From NCBI GenBank assembly GCA_000432735.1, contig FR887775.1, positions 32,786 to 96,785 of the forward strand: a DNA stretch of 64,000 bases, in the 5' to 3' direction. The DNA is from Bacteroides sp. CAG:443 (GTDB taxonomy: Bacteria > Bacteroidota > Bacteroidia > Bacteroidales > Bacteroidaceae). Shown here in pieces: positions 16,247 through 26,150 of this stretch. Both the position numbers and the translations under genes were made by a program. Each line of letters starts with the position of its first letter. Position 1 is the first letter of the stretch. The notes under the pieces are model-generated. The model did not search any database. It saw nothing but the letters and a program-made list of their open reading frames with translations, and had not been told where the DNA came from.

Positions 16247-16600
16247 TTATCCGTGAATACTGAATGAACGGCGGGTAGTACCAAACACATTCCCGCTCGA
16301 TTTCGACTTACTTGTACCCGACGGGCTGACCTTTACCCCCGAAGGAGCATTTACACGCGTGCCATTCGCATCGGTCCACGAACCCGACTGTGGATAATAA
16401 TAATGAGTAGTACTCAGTCCGTTGGCAAGAGAGGGCATCAAGGCCCAGCGCATCAGCATGGCATTGTAAATCCAACTGTTGCCCTGACTGTCGCGATATT
16501 CTTCCTTGTCTTTCGGATTCTCGGGCAATTCGGTCTTCTGTGTGCAAGCCGCCAGTGTCATCAGGCACATGGCTGCCACCAGATAGTGTCGTTTATTCAT
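16247..16600 (-). CDS. Small lipoprotein paired with the ATP-grasp gene (YgiB-like position)
   Basis: The 117-residue protein has a lipoprotein signal ending MTLAAC (Cys19) and a short mature region rich in Ser, Gly and Tyr (HYYYPQSGSWTDANGTRVNAPSG). The tail is SGNVFGTTRRSFSIHG. E. coli YgiB, the lipoprotein encoded next to YgiC, also has a YTDATGKNYG-like segment and an RGGFG tail, so this looks like a short analogue. That comparison is from memory and no alignment was run. It is first in the two-gene operon, with -7 box TACATTTG on the minus strand at 16633-16640. Confidence 0.7.
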   Translation of the reverse strand: MNKRHYLVAAMCLMTLAACTQKTELPENPKDKEEYRDSQGNSWIYNAMLMRWALMPSLANGLSTTHYYYPQSGSWTDANGTRVNAPSGVKVSPSGTSKSKSSGNVFGTTRRSFSIHG

Positions 16601-16933
16601 TGAGTCTTAATAGTTTTATATAATAGAATGCACAAATGTAAGCAATTCTAGCCTATTAACTGTGTGTTTTAAATATAATTTCCTCCTTCTCATCAGGGCT
16701 TAGAGAATATATTTTTGAAATATCATTTTACAGACAACACTATTACATTAGTCCCAATAGATTGTATTTCCACCATAATAGCAATATTTATCCGAGACTC
16801 AAAACGACAACTATAACGATACCATTAAAGTAGATATAGAACGCATATAAGTCACTTTATATTTGAAAACTTTGCAAGGAAACAAAAAACTTCTTACTTT
16901 GCATAAAAATCGAAAAATATACAATAAACAATT
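16601..16933. other. Divergent intergenic region upstream of rfbA
   Basis: This 333-bp gap holds the -7 box of the lipoprotein gene (16633-16640, minus strand) and the rfbA promoter (16871-16901). The AT-rich middle, 16680-16860, shows no open frame, repeat or RNA that I can recognise. Confidence 0.6.
16871..16901 (+). promoter_or_regulatory. Promoter of rfbA-rfbC
   Basis: TTTG (16871-16874) is followed after 19 bp by TTACTTTG (16894-16901), an imperfect -7 box with the consensus spacing. The start codon is 33 bp downstream. Confidence 0.5.
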
Positions 16934-17824
16934 ATGAAAGGTATAGTTTTAGCCGGAGGTTCGGGTACACGCCTCTACCCCATTACAAAAGGAGTTTCGA
17001 AGCAGTTGCTTCCTATTTTCGACAAGCCTATGGTATATTATCCTATTTCAGTATTGATGCTTGCCGGAATACGTGATATACTGATAATATCTACTCCATA
17101 CGATCTTCCGGGATTCCGTCGTTTGCTGGGTGACGGAAGTGATTTTGGTGTACATTTTGAATATGCCGAACAGCCTTCACCCGACGGACTAGCACAGGCT
17201 TTCATCATTGGAGAAAAGTTTATCGGCAATGATGCCGTTTGTCTGGTACTTGGCGATAACATTTTCCACGGGAATGGATTTACTGCCATGCTGAAAGAAG
17301 CTGTCCGCACAGCGGAAGAAGAAGCTAAAGCGACTGTATTCGGCTACTGGGTCAGTGATCCTGAGCGTTATGGAGTTGCGGAGTTCGACGAGGCTGGCAA
17401 CTGTCTTTCCATTGAAGAAAAGCCTGAACATCCCAAATCGAATTATGCCGTTACGGGACTTTATTTCTATCCGAACAAGGTTGTAGACATAGCCAAGCAT
17501 ATCAAACCGTCGGCACGTGGTGAGCTGGAAATCACAACCGTCAACCAACGTTTCCTTGCCGATGGAGAATTAAAAGTGCAAACACTGGGACGTGGATTTG
17601 CATGGCTTGACACGGGAACACACGATTCGCTGGCAGAAGCATCTACTTATATCGAAGTGATAGAAAAACGTCAGGGACTGAAAGTAGCCTGTCTGGAAGG
17701 CATTGCTTTACGCCATGGCTGGATCACAGCCGAAAAAATGCGTCAGCTCGCACAGCCTATGCTAAAGAACCAATATGGCCAGTACCTGCTGAAAGTAATC
17801 GACGAACTGGGACTAAACGATTAA
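16934..17824 (+). CDS. rfbA: Glucose-1-phosphate thymidylyltransferase
   Basis: The 296-residue enzyme starts [28 protein letters not shown], the nucleotide-binding signature of RmlA/RfbA. It continues with [34 protein letters not shown] and [19 protein letters not shown]. It makes dTDP-glucose from dTTP and glucose-1-phosphate, the first step of the dTDP-rhamnose pathway. rfbC follows after 21 bp. The dehydratase (rfbB) and reductase (rfbD) genes are not in this operon. Confidence 0.95.
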   Translation: MKGIVLAGGSGTRLYPITKGVSKQLLPIFDKPMVYYPISVLMLAGIRDILIISTPYDLPGFRRLLGDGSDFGVHFEYAEQPSPDGLAQAFIIGEKFIGNDAVCLVLGDNIFHGNGFTAMLKEAVRTAEEEAKATVFGYWVSDPERYGVAEFDEAGNCLSIEEKPEHPKSNYAVTGLYFYPNKVVDIAKHIKPSARGELEITTVNQRFLADGELKVQTLGRGFAWLDTGTHDSLAEASTYIEVIEKRQGLKVACLEGIALRHGWITAEKMRQLAQPMLKNQYGQYLLKVIDELGLND

Positions 17825-17845
17825 ATACTTATTTATATACAGAAG

Positions 17846-18418
17846 ATGAACGTTATCAAAACAGCTATCGACGGGGTAGTTATTATCGAACCCCGTTTGT
17901 TTAAAGACGACAGAGGATATTTTTTTGAATCTTTTTCTGAAAGAGATTTCAACGCACAAGTACGTACCGTACGTTTCGTGCAGGACAATGAAAGTAAATC
18001 AAGTTATGGAGTATTGCGCGGACTGCATTTCCAGAAACCACCTTTCGCACAAAGCAAGCTGGTTCGCGTGGTAAAAGGAGCTGTCCTCGACGTAGCAGTC
18101 GACATTCGTAAAGGCTCTCCTACTTTCGGCCAGCATGTGGCAGTTGAACTGACCGAAGAAAATCATCGCCAGTTCTTCATTCCACGTGGCTTCGCTCATG
18201 GTTTCAGTGTCCTGACCGATGAAGTTATCTTCCAGTATAAGTGCGACAACTTCTATGCTCCTCAGAGTGAAGGTGCCATAGCATGGAATGATCCGGCTCT
18301 CGGCATTGACTGGCGGATTCCGGCTGACAAGGTTGTTCTTTCTGAAAAAGACAAACATCATCCGCTCCTGAAGGAGGCCGACTGGCTATTCAACTACGAA
18401 GAAGATCTTTACAAATAA
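17846..18418 (+). CDS. rfbC: dTDP-4-dehydrorhamnose 3,5-epimerase
   Basis: The 190-residue cupin-fold enzyme carries FQDNESKSSYGVLRGLHFQKPPFAQSK-type sequence (written here in part: VLRGLHFQ with the catalytic His), VDIRKGSPTFG and FIPRGFAHGFSVL, the active-site signatures of RmlC. It epimerises C3 and C5 of dTDP-4-keto-6-deoxyglucose. It is co-transcribed with rfbA, and a strong hairpin with a T run follows its stop. Confidence 0.95.
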   Translation: MNVIKTAIDGVVIIEPRLFKDDRGYFFESFSERDFNAQVRTVRFVQDNESKSSYGVLRGLHFQKPPFAQSKLVRVVKGAVLDVAVDIRKGSPTFGQHVAVELTEENHRQFFIPRGFAHGFSVLTDEVIFQYKCDNFYAPQSEGAIAWNDPALGIDWRIPADKVVLSEKDKHHPLLKEADWLFNYEEDLYK

Positions 18419-18438
18419 GGAGAGATCATAACTAAAAG

Positions 18439-18489
18439 AGGATATATCCCTGGCTATCATGCAGTAGCCGAAGAATATATCCTTTTTTT
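18439..18489 (+). terminator. Intrinsic terminator after rfbC
   Basis: AGGATATAT...GGCTA pairs with TAGCC...ATATATCCT to form a long stem around a short loop. It is followed directly by seven T (18483-18489). Confidence 0.75.
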
Positions 18490-18516
18490 ATGTGATCTAA
18501 TCAGAACGAATGACAA

Positions 18517-18960
18517 TCAATCGTCATCCCGGTCCATATCAATCAAGTTATACTTCAAATCGAACTTCAACTCCCAGAAATTTGACAATCTCACTTCATA
18601 TTCGTAGCGGTCCTTTTCAATCTGTAAGATTTTAGCATCCGGATAATTTGTCTTTACGTACTTTACAATCTGTGTCGGAACAGCTGCTTCGGGAACGAAC
18701 GTACGTTTACATTTCATTTCTGTCCAGTTGCCTTGCTTATCAAACTCTATTTTGTCTCCGTCGACAAACATCACGTCGTAAGTTGTATCGAACAAGCCTT
18801 TATCTACCTTTGAGAATGCCACATTCTTATTGGCAAAATGTTTCTTTACAAACGACTGAGCTGCCTTCGGAAGTTGTTCGAAACTGATAGGTTTATCATT
18901 ATCTGCCATTACAACTTGCATTGTGAACAAACAAACCAGGAAGAATACCAATTTTTTCAT
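18517..18960 (-). CDS. Periplasmic PepSY-like (DUF2874-type) protein
   Basis: The 147-residue protein has a signal peptide (MKKLVFFLVCLFTMQVVMA) and two PepSY-like repeats. Each follows the pattern FEQLPKAAQSFVKKHFANKN / DVMFVDGDKIEFDKQGNW and VPTQIVKYVKTNYPDAKI / YEYEVRLSNFWELKFDLKYN. Such small exported Bacteroidetes proteins are common and unassigned; they are thought to bind partner proteins or inhibit proteases. It ends in an acidic tail (DMDRDDD). It is a single-gene unit with a -7 box TAGTTTTG on the minus strand at 19009-19016. Confidence 0.8.
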   Translation of the reverse strand: MKKLVFFLVCLFTMQVVMADNDKPISFEQLPKAAQSFVKKHFANKNVAFSKVDKGLFDTTYDVMFVDGDKIEFDKQGNWTEMKCKRTFVPEAAVPTQIVKYVKTNYPDAKILQIEKDRYEYEVRLSNFWELKFDLKYNLIDMDRDDD

Positions 18961-19070
18961 AATCGTAATTTTTTAAGTTTATACTTGTTTTGCTTTAATT
19001 TTCCACTGCAAAACTATTGTCCGAATCTGAAAAGAATTGGGAATCTTCCTGTAAAATTCGTTTTTTTATT

Positions 19071-20603
19071 TTATTTCTTCATCTTGAGCTCATACAAGTC
19101 GTTACGACGGTCGCGAAGGTTACGTACACTTCCGTATGTATGCAACTCGTTCAGCAAATCAAGGTCTACATCCGATACCAGAATCATTTCCGTATTCGGA
19201 GTCGCTTCAGCACGTTTTCCATCTGTCGGGAATCCAAAGTCACAAGGAGTAAATACTCCCGACTGCGCATACTGAATATCCATATTGTGAACACGCGGCA
19301 AGTTACCTACACTTCCTGCTATTACGACGAAGCACTCATTTTCTATGGCACGAGCCTGTGCGCATACACGTACACGCGAATAACCATTCTGCGTATCGGT
19401 CAGGAAAGGAACAAACAATATCTGCATACCCTGATCAGCCATAAGACGTGACAGTTCTGGGAATTCCACATCGTAACAAATCAGCACACCGATCTTGGCG
19501 CAGTCCGTATCGAATGTCTTTACCATACGTCCGCCACTCAGTCCCCAGCTCTTTACTTCGTCCGGGGTAACATGTACTTTTTCGTACATTTCGTACGTAC
19601 CGTCACGACGGCACAGGAAACCAACGTTGTACAATCCGTTATCTTCCTTTACATAAGGCATACTTCCGGTAATAATATTGATGTTATGCTTGATGGCAAG
19701 ATTGATGAAACGGTCGCGAACCTCTTCCGTATATTGAGCCAGAGCACGGATAGACTGAGCTTCTCCCATGTCGTTAAACTTTGCCATCAACGGAGCATTG
19801 AAATATTCGGGGAACAATACAAAATCACTCTGATAGCCAGATACGGCATCGATAAAGAACTCTACCTGTTCGAATACGTCATCCAGCGTCTTGTACGAAC
19901 GCATCTGCCACTGAACCAGTCCCACACGAACCGTTGTCTTACGGTCTACATACGAATCTGTAGGCGGCTGATAATAAATGTTATCCCACTGCAACAAAGT
20001 GGCGCAATGCTTGGATTCCTCATCGTTCGGCAAATAATTACGCATCACACGACGTACGTGGAAATCGTTTGAAAGCTGGAAAGTCAATACCGGGTCATAA
20101 ATTTCACGCGAACGGACTTTCTCAATATATTCCTTCGGACGCATCGTATCGGCATACTTGTGATAGTTTGGAATACGTCCGCCAAACATAATGGCTTTCA
20201 GATTCAGCTTTTCACAAAGTTCCTTACGGTATTCATACATACGGCGAGCCAGTCTCAGACCTCTATAATCGGGATGAATGAATACTTCTATACCATACAA
20301 AATATTCCCTTTAGGATTATGTGTATTGAATGTTTCGTTTCCTGTTACTTTTGCATACGTATGATCTCCCTTTACCATATCGTAATCTACAATGATAGAA
20401 AGTGCACATCCCACAATCTTATCATCAACGACGGTAACAATCTGTCCTTCTGGAAAAATCTTAATTAACTTCTCTATCTGCTCATGTGTCCAGAATACAT
20501 CCTTGTCTGCATAAACGCGGGTAAACGACTGAGCTAACTGGGCATAGTCCTCGATTTGCAGGTTGCGGACTTCCACCTTGTTGATCTTTTGAATCGGTTT
20601 CAT
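19071..20603 (-). CDS. Fused GNAT acetyltransferase - nitrilase-family amidohydrolase
   Basis: The 510-residue protein joins an N-terminal GNAT domain (about residues 8-190, with IFIHPDYRGLRLARRMYEYRKELC-type CoA-loop sequence) to a carbon-nitrogen hydrolase domain (about 215-490). The hydrolase triad is visible as Glu in LFPEYFNAP, Lys in YEKVHVTPDE and Cys in GVLICYDVEFPE. Fusions of this type are widespread in Bacteroidetes with no settled substrate. The ATG at 20603 is chosen because the longer frame begins upstream of the -7-like TACTTTTG. Confidence 0.88.
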   Translation of the reverse strand: MKPIQKINKVEVRNLQIEDYAQLAQSFTRVYADKDVFWTHEQIEKLIKIFPEGQIVTVVDDKIVGCALSIIVDYDMVKGDHTYAKVTGNETFNTHNPKGNILYGIEVFIHPDYRGLRLARRMYEYRKELCEKLNLKAIMFGGRIPNYHKYADTMRPKEYIEKVRSREIYDPVLTFQLSNDFHVRRVMRNYLPNDEESKHCATLLQWDNIYYQPPTDSYVDRKTTVRVGLVQWQMRSYKTLDDVFEQVEFFIDAVSGYQSDFVLFPEYFNAPLMAKFNDMGEAQSIRALAQYTEEVRDRFINLAIKHNINIITGSMPYVKEDNGLYNVGFLCRRDGTYEMYEKVHVTPDEVKSWGLSGGRMVKTFDTDCAKIGVLICYDVEFPELSRLMADQGMQILFVPFLTDTQNGYSRVRVCAQARAIENECFVVIAGSVGNLPRVHNMDIQYAQSGVFTPCDFGFPTDGKRAEATPNTEMILVSDVDLDLLNELHTYGSVRNLRDRRNDLYELKMKK

Positions 20604-20642
20604 AACATCTATTGTTTTTGCGGAGCAAAAGTACAAATAAAT

Positions 20643-20774
20643 CTATTTAGCTATACCATAGGTCATCATTTTTTCAGCCAGCTCTTTGTCTAAAGGATAA
20701 GGATAGCCGGAAACGGTTTCCCCTTCGGACTCGTTCCAGAGCATTCCGTTAAAATCATGCGATTGTATATACGG
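20643..20774 (-). pseudogene. Possible 3' remnant of a lost gene
   Basis: A 43-codon open stretch on the minus strand ends GYPYPLDKELAEKMMTYGIAK and looks like a real protein C-terminus, but it is preceded by an in-frame stop and has no start signal. I do not recognise the parent family. It fills part of the gap between the nitrilase fusion and gmd. Confidence 0.3.
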
Positions 20775-20883
20775 CTATATAAATTTAGATTGTTTAAACA
20801 AGTTAAGCCATTCTCGGAATACGTAAAATTGTCATAAGCCACGAAATGGTTTTCAATATAAATGTAAGAAAAACAAGCAAGTC

Positions 20884-20914
20884 TTGGTCATGCTAGTTTT
20901 TTAATATAACTTTG
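20884..20914 (+). promoter_or_regulatory. Promoter of the fucose operon
   Basis: TTG (20884-20886), 20 bp, then TAACTTTG (20907-20914) fits the Bacteroidetes promoter. The gmd start codon is 43 bp downstream. Confidence 0.6.
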
Positions 20915-20957
20915 CCCTTAATAAAATGAGATTTAATCTTTTGAGAAAAGTTTATTT

Positions 20958-22031
20958 ATGAGAAAAGTTGCTTTAATTACCGGTATTACCGGACAAGACG
21001 GTTCTTACCTGGCCGAATTTCTTATTGAGAAAGGTTATGAGGTCCATGGTATCCTGCGCCGTTCATCGTCATTCAATACGGGACGTATTGAACATTTATA
21101 TCTGGACGAATGGGTGCGCGACATGAAACAATCGCGTTTAGTCAATCTGCATTGGGGAGATATGACTGACTCCAGTTCGCTGATCCGTATCATTGGCGAC
21201 ATCCACCCTACCGAGATTTATAACCTGGCAGCCCAAAGCCATGTAAAGGTTTCATTCGATGTTCCTGAATATACGGCCGAAGCTGATGCTATAGGCACAT
21301 TACGGTTGCTGGAAGCCGTACGTATTTGTGGATTGGAAAAGACTTGCCGTATCTACCAGGCATCTACTTCCGAACTTTTCGGAAAGGTACAGGAAGTTCC
21401 TCAAAAAGAAACAACCCCATTCTACCCACGCTCTCCGTACGGAGTAGCCAAACAATATGGCTTCTGGATTACCAAGAACTATCGTGAAAGCTACAATATG
21501 TTTGCCGTAAACGGAATCTTGTTCAACCACGAGTCCGAGCGCCGAGGAGAAACTTTCGTAACCCGAAAAATCACACTGGCTGCTGCACGTATCAAACAAG
21601 GGTTCCAAGATAAATTATATCTGGGTAACTTGGATGCACGCCGTGACTGGGGATATGCCAAAGATTATGTAGAATGTATGTGGCTTATCCTGCAATATGA
21701 AAAGCCTGAAGACTTTGTTATAGCAACCGGAGAAATGCATACCGTACGTGAATTCTGTACACTGGCCTTCCAGTATTTAGGTATTGAACTTGAATGGCAA
21801 GGAAGTGGCGTTGACGAAAAAGGTATCGACCGTGCAACCGGACGTGTATTGGTAGAAGTTGATCCCAAATATTTCCGCCCGTGTGAAGTTGAACAGTTAC
21901 TGGGTGACCCAAGCAAAGCCAAAGATTTGTTGGGCTGGAATCCGACAAAGACTCCTTTCGCAGAACTCGTACGTATCATGGTAGAGCATGACATGAAGTT
22001 CGTAAAGAAATTGCATACAAAAGTAGTATAA
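20958..22031 (+). CDS. gmd: GDP-mannose 4,6-dehydratase
   Basis: The 357-residue short-chain dehydrogenase/reductase-family enzyme begins [18 protein letters not shown] (NADP-binding loop) and has the Gmd signatures [39 protein letters not shown] and the Tyr-Lys motif in [30 protein letters not shown] is typical of the family. It converts GDP-mannose to GDP-4-keto-6-deoxymannose, the first step of de novo GDP-fucose synthesis. The next gene in the operon does the second. Confidence 0.96.
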   Translation: MRKVALITGITGQDGSYLAEFLIEKGYEVHGILRRSSSFNTGRIEHLYLDEWVRDMKQSRLVNLHWGDMTDSSSLIRIIGDIHPTEIYNLAAQSHVKVSFDVPEYTAEADAIGTLRLLEAVRICGLEKTCRIYQASTSELFGKVQEVPQKETTPFYPRSPYGVAKQYGFWITKNYRESYNMFAVNGILFNHESERRGETFVTRKITLAAARIKQGFQDKLYLGNLDARRDWGYAKDYVECMWLILQYEKPEDFVIATGEMHTVREFCTLAFQYLGIELEWQGSGVDEKGIDRATGRVLVEVDPKYFRPCEVEQLLGDPSKAKDLLGWNPTKTPFAELVRIMVEHDMKFVKKLHTKVV

Positions 22032-22115
22032 TTGCCGTGCTTCGATTCTGCAATAGAAGAAGTAGAAATGGAAGTCCGTTTCTTTAGTTTTGCTTAGAAC
22101 TTGAAAAATTTCAGG

Positions 22116-22145
22116 AACGCGGACTTAGTTATTACAGTCCGCGTT
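22116..22145 (+). promoter_or_regulatory. Strong hairpin between gmd and fcl
   Basis: AACGCGGACT and AGTCCGCGTT form a perfect 10-bp stem with a 10-nt loop, 21 bp before the fcl start. It may be a processing or attenuation point that sets fcl/fkp levels relative to gmd. The following bases (TCTGCTTT) are only weakly T-rich, so full termination is not assured. Confidence 0.5.
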
Positions 22146-22166
22146 TCTGCTTTAACGTAATTCAAC

Positions 22167-23267
22167 ATGTTAGAAAAATCAGCAAAAATATACGTAGCAG
22201 GGCATCGTGGGCTGGTTGGCTCTGCTATTTGGGAAAATCTGATACAGCGCGGATATACGAACTTGGTAGGACGCACACATAAAGAACTAGACCTGCTCGA
22301 TCCGGTAGCTGTACGGACATTTTTCGATGAAGAATGTCCCGATGCCGTTGTTCTGGCAGCAGCACATGTGGGAGGCATTATGGCAAACCTGCAATACCGC
22401 GCAGATTTCATTTACCAGAATTTACAAATCCAGCAGAACGTAATAGGAGAAAGCTTCCGTCACGGAGTAAAGAAATTATTATTCTTAGGCAGCACATGTA
22501 TTTATCCACGCGAGGCTCCTCAACCAATGAAAGAGGAAGCTCTGCTTACCTCTCCACTGGAATACACCAACGAACCGTATGCTATTGCAAAAATCGCCGG
22601 ATTGAAGATGTGTGAGAGCTTCAACTTGCAATATGGTACAAATTACATTGCAGTAATGCCAACCAACTTATATGGTCCTAACGATAATTTCCATCTTGAA
22701 AACAGTCATGTATTGCCAGCCATGATCCGCAAAATCCATCTGGCTAAATGCCTGAATGAAGGCAACTGGGATGCTGTCCGCAAGGATATCAATCTGCGAC
22801 CGGTGGAAGGTGTGAACGGCAACTGCTCCAATCAGGAAATTCTAGACAAGCTGGAAAAATTCGGTATTACTCCTCAGGCTGTCACTCTTTGGGGAACCGG
22901 CAAGCCGTTGCGCGAATTTTTGTGGAGTGAAGAAATGGCAGATGCCAGCGTTCACGTATTACTGAATGTAGACTTCAAAGATACTTATACTGAAGGAGCG
23001 AAAGAAATCCGTAATTGCCACATCAACGTTGGTACGGGTAAAGAGCTGTCCATCCGTGAAGTTGCTGAAAAAATCATGAAAGAAATTGATTTTAAAGGCG
23101 AACTGCACTGGGATGCTTCCAAGCCAGATGGAACCATGCGCAAGCTGACAGATGTTTCCAAACTGCATGGTTTAGGCTGGCACCACAAGATTGAGATAGA
23201 CGAAGGTATACACCGCTTGTATGAATGGTACCTGAAAGGTATTTGCATCAATCATCAAACCGTATAA
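22167..23267 (+). CDS. fcl: GDP-L-fucose synthase
   Basis: The 366-residue enzyme has the N-terminal NADP loop IYVAGHRGLVGSAIWENL and family motifs AAHVGGIMANLQYRADFIYQN (in part), FLGSTCIYPREAPQPM and the catalytic Tyr-Lys in YTNEPYAIAKIAGLKMCE. It epimerises and reduces GDP-4-keto-6-deoxymannose to GDP-L-fucose. The fkp start lies 5 bp behind its stop, so the de novo and salvage enzymes are translated from one message. Confidence 0.96.
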   Translation: MLEKSAKIYVAGHRGLVGSAIWENLIQRGYTNLVGRTHKELDLLDPVAVRTFFDEECPDAVVLAAAHVGGIMANLQYRADFIYQNLQIQQNVIGESFRHGVKKLLFLGSTCIYPREAPQPMKEEALLTSPLEYTNEPYAIAKIAGLKMCESFNLQYGTNYIAVMPTNLYGPNDNFHLENSHVLPAMIRKIHLAKCLNEGNWDAVRKDINLRPVEGVNGNCSNQEILDKLEKFGITPQAVTLWGTGKPLREFLWSEEMADASVHVLLNVDFKDTYTEGAKEIRNCHINVGTGKELSIREVAEKIMKEIDFKGELHWDASKPDGTMRKLTDVSKLHGLGWHHKIEIDEGIHRLYEWYLKGICINHQTV

Positions 23268-23272
23268 CAAAA

Positions 23273-26131
23273 ATGAAAAAATTATTATCGCTTCCACCAA
23301 ATCTGGTGGAATGCTTTTACGATATAGAACATGCCAACCGAAACGAATGGTTTTGTACGTCCGATCCTATAGGAGCAAAATTAGGATCTGGAGGAGGGAC
23401 TGCATGGCTTCTACAAGCATGCAAGACAGAGGAAGGAAATACCTCCTCACTCACTGACTGGCTAGGCAATGAAAAACGTATTCTACTACATGCCGGCGGA
23501 CAAAGTCGAAGATTACCAGCTTATGCTCCATCTGGAAAAATATTGACACCCATCCCGGTATTCCGCTGGGGACGCGGACAACGGCTCACACAGAATCTGT
23601 TGTCGCTCCAGCTCCCGCTTTACGAGCAGATTATGCAAAAGGCCCCCGATGGCTTGCATACTCTCATTGCCAGCGGCGATGTATACATTCGCGCCAAGGA
23701 AGCGCTACAAGATATTCCAGATGCCGACGTTGTATGCTACGGATTATGGGTAGACCCTGAACTGGCAAAGAATCACGGCGTATTTGTTTCTTCACGCACC
23801 AATCCAGAGGAACTGGACTTTATGCTTCAGAAACCCAGTGTAGAAGAACTGGGCTCTTTGATGCAGAATTATCTCTTCCTGATGGATATCGGTATTTGGC
23901 TGCTAAGCGACCGGGCTGTAGAACTGATGGTAAAACGCTCAACTAAATCAGACGGATCCATCGGCTTTTATGACATGTATTCCGAATTCGGTCCGGCCTT
24001 GGGCAAACATCCGCGTATAAACGACAAGGAGTTGAATGAACTGACTGTAGCAATCCTTCCACTACCGGGAGGAGAATTCCATCATTACGGAACAAGTCGG
24101 GAAATGATTTCATCTACACTGGCTGTACAGAATTGTGTCATCGACCAGCGTGCCATCATGCATAAAAAGGTAAAACCGCATCCGGCTATCTTTGTACAAA
24201 ATGCAATAATCGATTATACACTGACAGCAGACAATCCTGAAGTCTGGATAGAAAACAGTTGTATAGGTAAAGGCTGGTCTCTCCACCGCCGCAACATCAT
24301 CACAGGAGTCCCTGTCAATCAATGGCATATCAATGTACCCGAAGGTATTTGTATCGATGTAGTGCCAATGGGAGAAAACGACTATGTAGCTCGTCCTTAT
24401 GGCTTCAACGACGCTTTCAAAGGAAGTTTGGATAATGACTCTACACTCTATCAAGGAATACCGGTAAAGGAATGGCTTACCCTTCGCGGACTAAGTCCGG
24501 AAAATATTGAACAGCCTTACGACCTTCAGGCTGCCCGTATCTTCCCGGTATGTCATACGATTGAGGATTTGGGATTAGTCATACGATGGATGACCAGTGA
24601 GCCCGAATTAGAAGCGGGAAAAGAAATTTGGCTGAAATCTAAAAAAGTATCGGCTGATGAGATTTCTGCCTATGCTAATCTGCGCAGACTGACACAGCAG
24701 CGCAACTTGTTCCGCAAGGATAGTTGGACTGCTTTGGCAAAAAACTACGAGCGCAGTGTGTTCTATCAGATCAATTTGCAAGAAGCAGCAGAAGAATATG
24801 CACGCTACCAGTTGCCGCTGCCTGCTCCCCTTCCCGATTCAGCTCCTCTGATGACACGTATCAGCGATGCGATGTTCCGTGCACGAACATTACAACTTTG
24901 TGATACTGACGGACAGCGAACAAATGAAATTGCACGGGAAGAAGAAAAAGCATTCAGTCTGATGCGCGAAGGCCTGACTTCGACGGTCGACCACAAACAG
25001 CAGCCTCGCCTTTCGGTTTATCCGGACCAGATTGTATGGGGACGAAGCCCCGTACGTATTGACCTGGCAGGAGGATGGACCGATACACCGCCCTATAGTC
25101 TGATGGAAGGCGGAAATGTGGTAAATATCGCCATCGAATTAAACGGGCAACCTCCGTTACAAGTGTATGTAAAACCTTGCAAGGAGTACAAAATCATTCT
25201 CCGTTCCATTGATTTGGGAGCAATGGAAGTTATTACGACTTTCGAAGAACTTCATACCTTTAATAAGGTAGGTTCTCCCTTCTCTATTCCTAAGGCCGCA
25301 TTGGTATTAGCCGGCTTCCATCCTGATTTCTCAGCCGAAACTTGTACCTCATTAGAGGATAAGCTTCGCTCTTTCGGAGCAGGTATTGAAGTAACCCTTC
25401 TTTCAGCCATTCCTGCCGGTTCCGGATTAGGTACAAGTTCCATTCTTGCATCTACAGTCTTGGGAGCGATTAATGATTTCTGCGGCCTGAACTGGGATAA
25501 ACATGAAATAGGTAGTCGCACACTTATACTGGAACAACTGCTTACTACCGGTGGTGGCTGGCAAGATCAATACGGAGGAGTCCTGCAAGGTGTTAAATTG
25601 TTACAAACGCATTCCGGATGGAATCAGGAACCCATGGTACGCTGGCTCCCCGATCATCTGTTTACAGGCGATGAATACCGTCAGTGCCATCTGCTGTATT
25701 ATACGGGTATTACCCGTACGGCAAAAGGTATCCTGGCCGAAATCGTACGTGGAATGTTCCTCAATTCGACAGAACATCTGAACCTGCTTGGACAGATGAA
25801 GCAACATGCACTCGATCTATACGATGCCATCCTGCGCAGCAGTTTCGAAGAAATGGGACGTTTGGTTCGAAAGACCTGGCAACAGAATCAGTTGCTTGAT
25901 GCCGGAACCAATCCGGCTGCGGTAGCTGCCATAACCCGCCAGATAGACGATCTCTGCTTAGGATACAAACTTCCTGGAGCCGGAGGAGGAGGATATTTGT
26001 ACATGGTCGCAAAAGATCCGGAAGCAGCCGTACGCATTCGCAAAATTCTGACTCAGAATCCACCCAACAATCGTGCCCGTTTCGTTGAAATGAGTCTTTC
26101 GAACAAAGGACTGGAAGTGAGCCGCAGTTAA
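23273..26131 (+). CDS. fkp: Bifunctional L-fucokinase / GDP-L-fucose pyrophosphorylase
   Basis: The 952-residue protein closely matches Bacteroides fragilis Fkp along its length. The N-terminal half is the pyrophosphorylase, with HAGGQSRRLPAYAPSGK at residues 73-89. The C-terminal part from about residue 580 is a GHMP kinase, with PVRIDLAGGWTDTPPYSL, the ATP loop AIPAGSGLGTSSILAS and the C-terminal LPGAGGGGYLY. It phosphorylates free L-fucose and joins it to GMP from GTP, so host fucose can decorate capsule and glycoproteins. The ATG at 23273 is chosen because it gives the family start MKKLLSLPPNLV; the longer frame runs into fcl. Confidence 0.97.
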   Translation: MKKLLSLPPNLVECFYDIEHANRNEWFCTSDPIGAKLGSGGGTAWLLQACKTEEGNTSSLTDWLGNEKRILLHAGGQSRRLPAYAPSGKILTPIPVFRWGRGQRLTQNLLSLQLPLYEQIMQKAPDGLHTLIASGDVYIRAKEALQDIPDADVVCYGLWVDPELAKNHGVFVSSRTNPEELDFMLQKPSVEELGSLMQNYLFLMDIGIWLLSDRAVELMVKRSTKSDGSIGFYDMYSEFGPALGKHPRINDKELNELTVAILPLPGGEFHHYGTSREMISSTLAVQNCVIDQRAIMHKKVKPHPAIFVQNAIIDYTLTADNPEVWIENSCIGKGWSLHRRNIITGVPVNQWHINVPEGICIDVVPMGENDYVARPYGFNDAFKGSLDNDSTLYQGIPVKEWLTLRGLSPENIEQPYDLQAARIFPVCHTIEDLGLVIRWMTSEPELEAGKEIWLKSKKVSADEISAYANLRRLTQQRNLFRKDSWTALAKNYERSVFYQINLQEAAEEYARYQLPLPAPLPDSAPLMTRISDAMFRARTLQLCDTDGQRTNEIAREEEKAFSLMREGLTSTVDHKQQPRLSVYPDQIVWGRSPVRIDLAGGWTDTPPYSLMEGGNVVNIAIELNGQPPLQVYVKPCKEYKIILRSIDLGAMEVITTFEELHTFNKVGSPFSIPKAALVLAGFHPDFSAETCTSLEDKLRSFGAGIEVTLLSAIPAGSGLGTSSILASTVLGAINDFCGLNWDKHEIGSRTLILEQLLTTGGGWQDQYGGVLQGVKLLQTHSGWNQEPMVRWLPDHLFTGDEYRQCHLLYYTGITRTAKGILAEIVRGMFLNSTEHLNLLGQMKQHALDLYDAILRSSFEEMGRLVRKTWQQNQLLDAGTNPAAVAAITRQIDDLCLGYKLPGAGGGGYLYMVAKDPEAAVRIRKILTQNPPNNRARFVEMSLSNKGLEVSRS

Positions 26132-26150
26132 ACATTATCAAGAAAGTTAT

